From contig CANLGS010000216.1 in NCBI GenBank assembly GCA_947490035.1, positions 1-6,942 of the forward strand: a DNA stretch of 6,942 nucleotides, in the 5' to 3' direction. The notes under the pieces are model-generated. The model ran no database searches. It saw nothing but the letters and a program-made list of their open reading frames with translations, and had not been told where the DNA came from. Positions 5,407-6,942 of the stretch are shown here, in pieces. Source of the stretch: Gemmataceae bacterium. Lineage in GTDB: Bacteria; Planctomycetota; Planctomycetia; Gemmatales; Gemmataceae. Each line of letters starts with the position of its first letter. Positions within the stretch are counted from its first letter, which is position 1. A program made the translations under genes and the position numbers.

Positions 5407-5471
5407 CTGTTAGCTATTAGCAGGCAGCGTTCCTGATTCCGGCTAACAGCCAATAGCTAACAGCCAAGAGC
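5399..5471. repeat. Element 4: palindromic repeat spanning the ispF stop and cysS leader
   Basis: The arms 5399-5421 and 5449-5471 match at 21 of 23 positions as inverted complements, with a 27-base centre. They are built from repeated GCTGTTAGCTATT-type units, and the right side holds two related CTAACAGCCAA/CTAACAGC stretches (5443-5464). I associate this repeat type with planctomycete intergenic DNA, but that was not searched. The left arm contains the ispF TAG stop (5404-5406). The right arm ends with AAGAG (5466-5470), 6 bases before the cysS ATG. No flanking duplication is visible and no T-run follows. Confidence 0.8.
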
Positions 5472-5476
5472 TTTCC

Positions 5477-6942
5477 ATGCTGCAGGTTTACAGCACGCTG
5501 ACGCGCAAGAAGGAGCCGTTCCATAAGAAGCCGGGCGAACCGGTCACGATGTACGTGTGCGGGCCGACGGTGTACAAGCCGTCGCACATCGGGCACATGG
5601 TCGGGCCGGTCATCTTCGACACCATAAAGCGCTACCTCACGTACCTCGGCTACAACGTCAAGTGGGTCGTCAACATCACGGACGTGGACGACAAACTCAT
5701 CAACCGCGCGAAGGAACTGAACACCACGGTTCCCGAACTGTCCGCGCGCATGACCGAGGACTACTTCGCGTGCCTCAAGGCGCTGAACGTCACCGGCATC
5801 GACGCGTTCCCGCGAGCGACGCAACACATCGGCGGTATGCTTGAGGTAATCACCGCGCTCATCAAGAAGGATTACGCCTACGAGGTCGATGACGGCGTGT
5901 ACTTCGACGTGTCGAAGGACGAGGACTACGGGAAGCTCTCGAACCGCGACCCGGAGCAGATGGAAGCCGGCACGCGGATGGAGCCGAACGCGAAGAAGCG
6001 CAACCCCGGCGACTTCGCGCTGTGGAAGTCGAAGCCGGGCGAGCCGAAGGAAGTGCAGTTCGACAGCCCGTTCAAGTGCGGTCGCGGCCGTCCGGGGTGG
6101 CACATCGAATGCACCTGCATGGCGTTCGCGGAACTCGGCGAAACGCTCGACATCCACGGCGGCGGGCTGGACCTCCAGTTCCCGCACCACGAGAACGAAC
6201 TAGCCCAAAGCGAGAGCTGGACCGGCAAGCCCTTCGCGCGCGTCTGGATGCACAACGGCTTGCTGAAGATGGGTTCGGCGAAGATGGCCGGCTCGGTCGG
6301 CAACGTCGTGAACATCGCGGACTTGCTGAAACGGCACAGCGCGGAGACCGTGCGGTTCCTGCTCCTCAGCACCCACTACCGAAGCCCCATCGAATACAGT
6401 GAAGAACGGCTCGACGAGGTAGCGAAATCGCTGCAAGGTTTTTACCGCTTCTTCGAGCGATACGCACGTGTGACCGGCGACAATTTCTATTCGATCTCAT
6501 CTGGGGTGACGCCTGACACGCTTGTGAAGGAGGCACACGAGTACGTTCAACGACATCGCCAAGACTTTCTCGATGGTATGGAGGACGACTTTAATACCGG
6601 GCGAGCGATTGGAGCCCTATTTCTCTTGATGCAGTCACTCAACAGTTTCGCGGATCGCACGCAACTTGAGGAGTCGCACGCAACCAGAGAGGACAAACTT
6701 ACCTTTCAGCGTGGTGTCGAAATCCTGCGAGAGTTGTCTGCGCTCCTGGGGCTATTCCAAGAACCACAACAAGAGAAGTCCCTCGGTGGCGGAAACGAAC
6801 TCGTCTCCGGTCTCATGCAACTGCTCCTCGACCTGCGCGAGAACCTGCGAACGACCGCGAAGGGCGCGGCGAAGGACAACCCGCTCAAGAAGCCGCTGTT
6901 CGACCAGACGGACCTGATCCGCAAACGGCTCGGCGAACTCGG
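5477..6942 (+). CDS. cysS: CysS, cysteinyl-tRNA synthetase (3' end outside window)
   Basis: Class I synthetase that activates cysteine with ATP and charges tRNA-Cys. The frame is open from ATG 5477 to the window edge (488 codons), covering nearly the whole expected protein. Seen in order: Zn ligand Cys28 in YVCGPTVY, the HIGH motif (37-40), NITDVDDKLI, WHIEC with Cys212, and FPHHENE with His237 and Glu241, all four metal ligands spaced as in the E. coli enzyme. The second signature reads KMAGS (269-273) rather than KMSKS, so its second lysine is Gly272. A DALR-like helical region follows from about residue 315, then a Lys/Leu-rich tail. The part at roughly 6420-6790 is lower in GC than the rest. 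The start has no strong ribosome binding site beyond AAGAG from element 4. Confidence 0.94.
   Translation, partial: MLQVYSTLTRKKEPFHKKPGEPVTMYVCGPTVYKPSHIGHMVGPVIFDTIKRYLTYLGYNVKWVVNITDVDDKLINRAKELNTTVPELSARMTEDYFACLKALNVTGIDAFPRATQHIGGMLEVITALIKKDYAYEVDDGVYFDVSKDEDYGKLSNRDPEQMEAGTRMEPNAKKRNPGDFALWKSKPGEPKEVQFDSPFKCGRGRPGWHIECTCMAFAELGETLDIHGGGLDLQFPHHENELAQSESWTGKPFARVWMHNGLLKMGSAKMAGSVGNVVNIADLLKRHSAETVRFLLLSTHYRSPIEYSEERLDEVAKSLQGFYRFFERYARVTGDNFYSISSGVTPDTLVKEAHEYVQRHRQDFLDGMEDDFNTGRAIGALFLLMQSLNSFADRTQLEESHATREDKLTFQRGVEILRELSALLGLFQEPQQEKSLGGGNELVSGLMQLLLDLRENLRTTAKGAAKDNPLKKPLFDQTDLIRKRLGEL

Noticed and set aside
5417..6190. 257-codon - strand open frame opposite cysS
   Set aside because: Antisense of the conserved CysS catalytic region; its start side even reads through repeat element 4.

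Overview
The window looks like chromosomal DNA from a planctomycete, most likely of the Gemmata/Gemmataceae group. The evidence is high GC coding DNA, a DUF1559 type-II-pseudopilin-like protein followed by a small lipoprotein (a pair very common in planctomycetes), and several palindromic intergenic repeats of kinds I associate with planctomycete genomes. The taxonomic call is an inference from these signals; no database was searched.

Layout. At 1-111 is the 3' end of an unrecognised + strand gene. A + strand molybdenum-cofactor cluster follows: moaD (202-447), moaE (464-895), a histidine-phosphatase-superfamily gene (911-1483) and moaA (1502-2587). A small coiled-coil protein with a C-terminal membrane anchor (2707-3009) comes next. 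A - strand pair, a DUF1559 prepilin-like protein (4661-3546) then a lipoprotein (3476-3021), converges on that small gene. Divergent from the pair, and after a probable promoter, are ispF (4924-5406) and cysS (5477 to the window end, incomplete at its 3' end), a housekeeping pair for isoprenoid synthesis and tRNA charging.

How the genes work together. MoaA carries out the first radical-SAM step of molybdopterin synthesis (with MoaC, not in this window). MoaD and MoaE form molybdopterin synthase, which adds the dithiolene sulfurs. The phosphatase between moaE and moaA has no known Moco role. IspF acts in the MEP pathway. CysS charges tRNA-Cys and has an unusual second signature motif (KMAGS instead of KMSKS).

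The most notable feature is not a gene. Four different palindromic repeat elements occupy four of the + strand gene junctions, and each touches a translation signal. Element 1 (117-192) overlaps the moaD ribosome binding site. Element 2 (1486-1612), built of heptamer tandem arrays in inverted orientation, supplies the ribosome binding site, GTG start and N-terminal extension of moaA. Element 3 (2586-2675) is a 90-bp element with terminal inverted repeats, exactly flanked by a 13-bp direct duplication. This is the footprint of a MITE-like insertion at the last codons of moaA, and it rebuilds the moaA stop codon. Element 4 (5399-5471) supplies the ispF stop codon and the only Shine-Dalgarno-like sequence of cysS.
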